Positions 13,428 to 13,476 of a stretch of 13,476 nucleotides of DNA are shown piece after piece. The notes beneath the pieces are model-generated. The model did no database searches. It was given only the letters and a program-made list of their open reading frames with translations, and had not been told where the DNA came from. The stretch lies in NCBI GenBank assembly GCA_964499695.1, contig CAZCMD010000136.1, positions 1 to 13,476 of the forward strand, in the 5' to 3' direction. This DNA is from JAAZBV01 sp964499695. GTDB taxonomy: Bacteria > Desulfobacterota > DSM-4660 > Desulfatiglandales > HGW-15. A program made the translations under genes and the position numbers. Within the stretch, counting starts at the first letter, position 1, and each line of letters opens with the position of its first letter.

Positions 13428-13476
13428 GTTATTGACCGGTCTAGAACCGGGTTAAAAATGGTTATATGTAACCAGT
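13420..13476 (-). repeat. Partial attC-like region at the window edge
   Basis: GCTAAC (13420-13425) faces GTTATA (13461-13466) around an inner CCGGT/ACCGG pairing (13436-13450) with a CTAGA centre. GGTTATATGTAACC (13460-13473) is itself a near palindrome. It shares the 13-mer at 13461-13473 exactly with the cupin promoter region (8500-8512). It may be the attC of the next cassette or its regulatory end. The window stops too soon to decide. Confidence 0.35.

Overview
The window looks like part of a Gram-negative chromosome of moderate to low GC, most likely from an anaerobic-respiring lineage such as Desulfobacterota. That placement is an inference. It rests on a six-haem cytochrome c lipoprotein of the class III / flavocytochrome-c type, Tat and Sec exported proteins, and intergenic repeats built on CACGGAG and 'ctttgcgtctttgcgg' motifs. 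Every gene I accept is on the minus strand, so the window reads from right to left.

Left block (about 1-7277). A tripartite RND efflux operon is transcribed TolC-type outer-membrane lipoprotein, then periplasmic adaptor lipoprotein, then RND pump. The joints are a TAATG and a GTGA overlap, so translation is probably coupled. The operon has a promoter with perfect sigma-70 consensus hexamers (TTGACA, 17-nt spacer, TATAAT) whose spacer holds a 10-bp palindrome, a good candidate operator. Upstream is a separate gene for a six-haem cytochrome c lipoprotein. Two inverted copies of a repeat of about 170 bp (near 57-233 and 7040-7205) bracket the cytochrome gene and the efflux operon.

Middle block (about 7278-9293). 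Three genes for exported or unknown proteins follow: a conserved protein of unknown function with a Trp/Tyr-rich C-terminus, a Tat-exported cupin, and a secreted protein with a molybdopterin-oxidoreductase-like (sulfite-oxidase) fold but no cysteine. The cupin gene has a possible regulated promoter carrying a 7-bp-arm inverted repeat.

Right block (about 9294-13476). This is the most interesting part. Eight short, unrelated, co-oriented single genes are separated by short spacers that hold imperfect inverted repeats ending in AAC...GTT boxes. The genes encode a small membrane protein, a GNAT acetyltransferase, a decayed isoprenylcysteine-methyltransferase-like gene, a DUF3795 protein, a GFA-family protein, a secreted small protein, a second small membrane protein and a helical protein of unknown function. 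The spacer structures fall into related pairs, although the genes beside them are unrelated. At least one site (12819-12885) folds like an integron attC, with AAC/GTT outer boxes, unpaired spacers and single extrahelical bases on one arm. I interpret this block as the distal part of a chromosomal integron cassette array whose integrase and attI lie beyond the right edge of the window. The inference is fairly strong on layout but unproven, because no integrase is visible and several R boxes depart from GTTRRRY.
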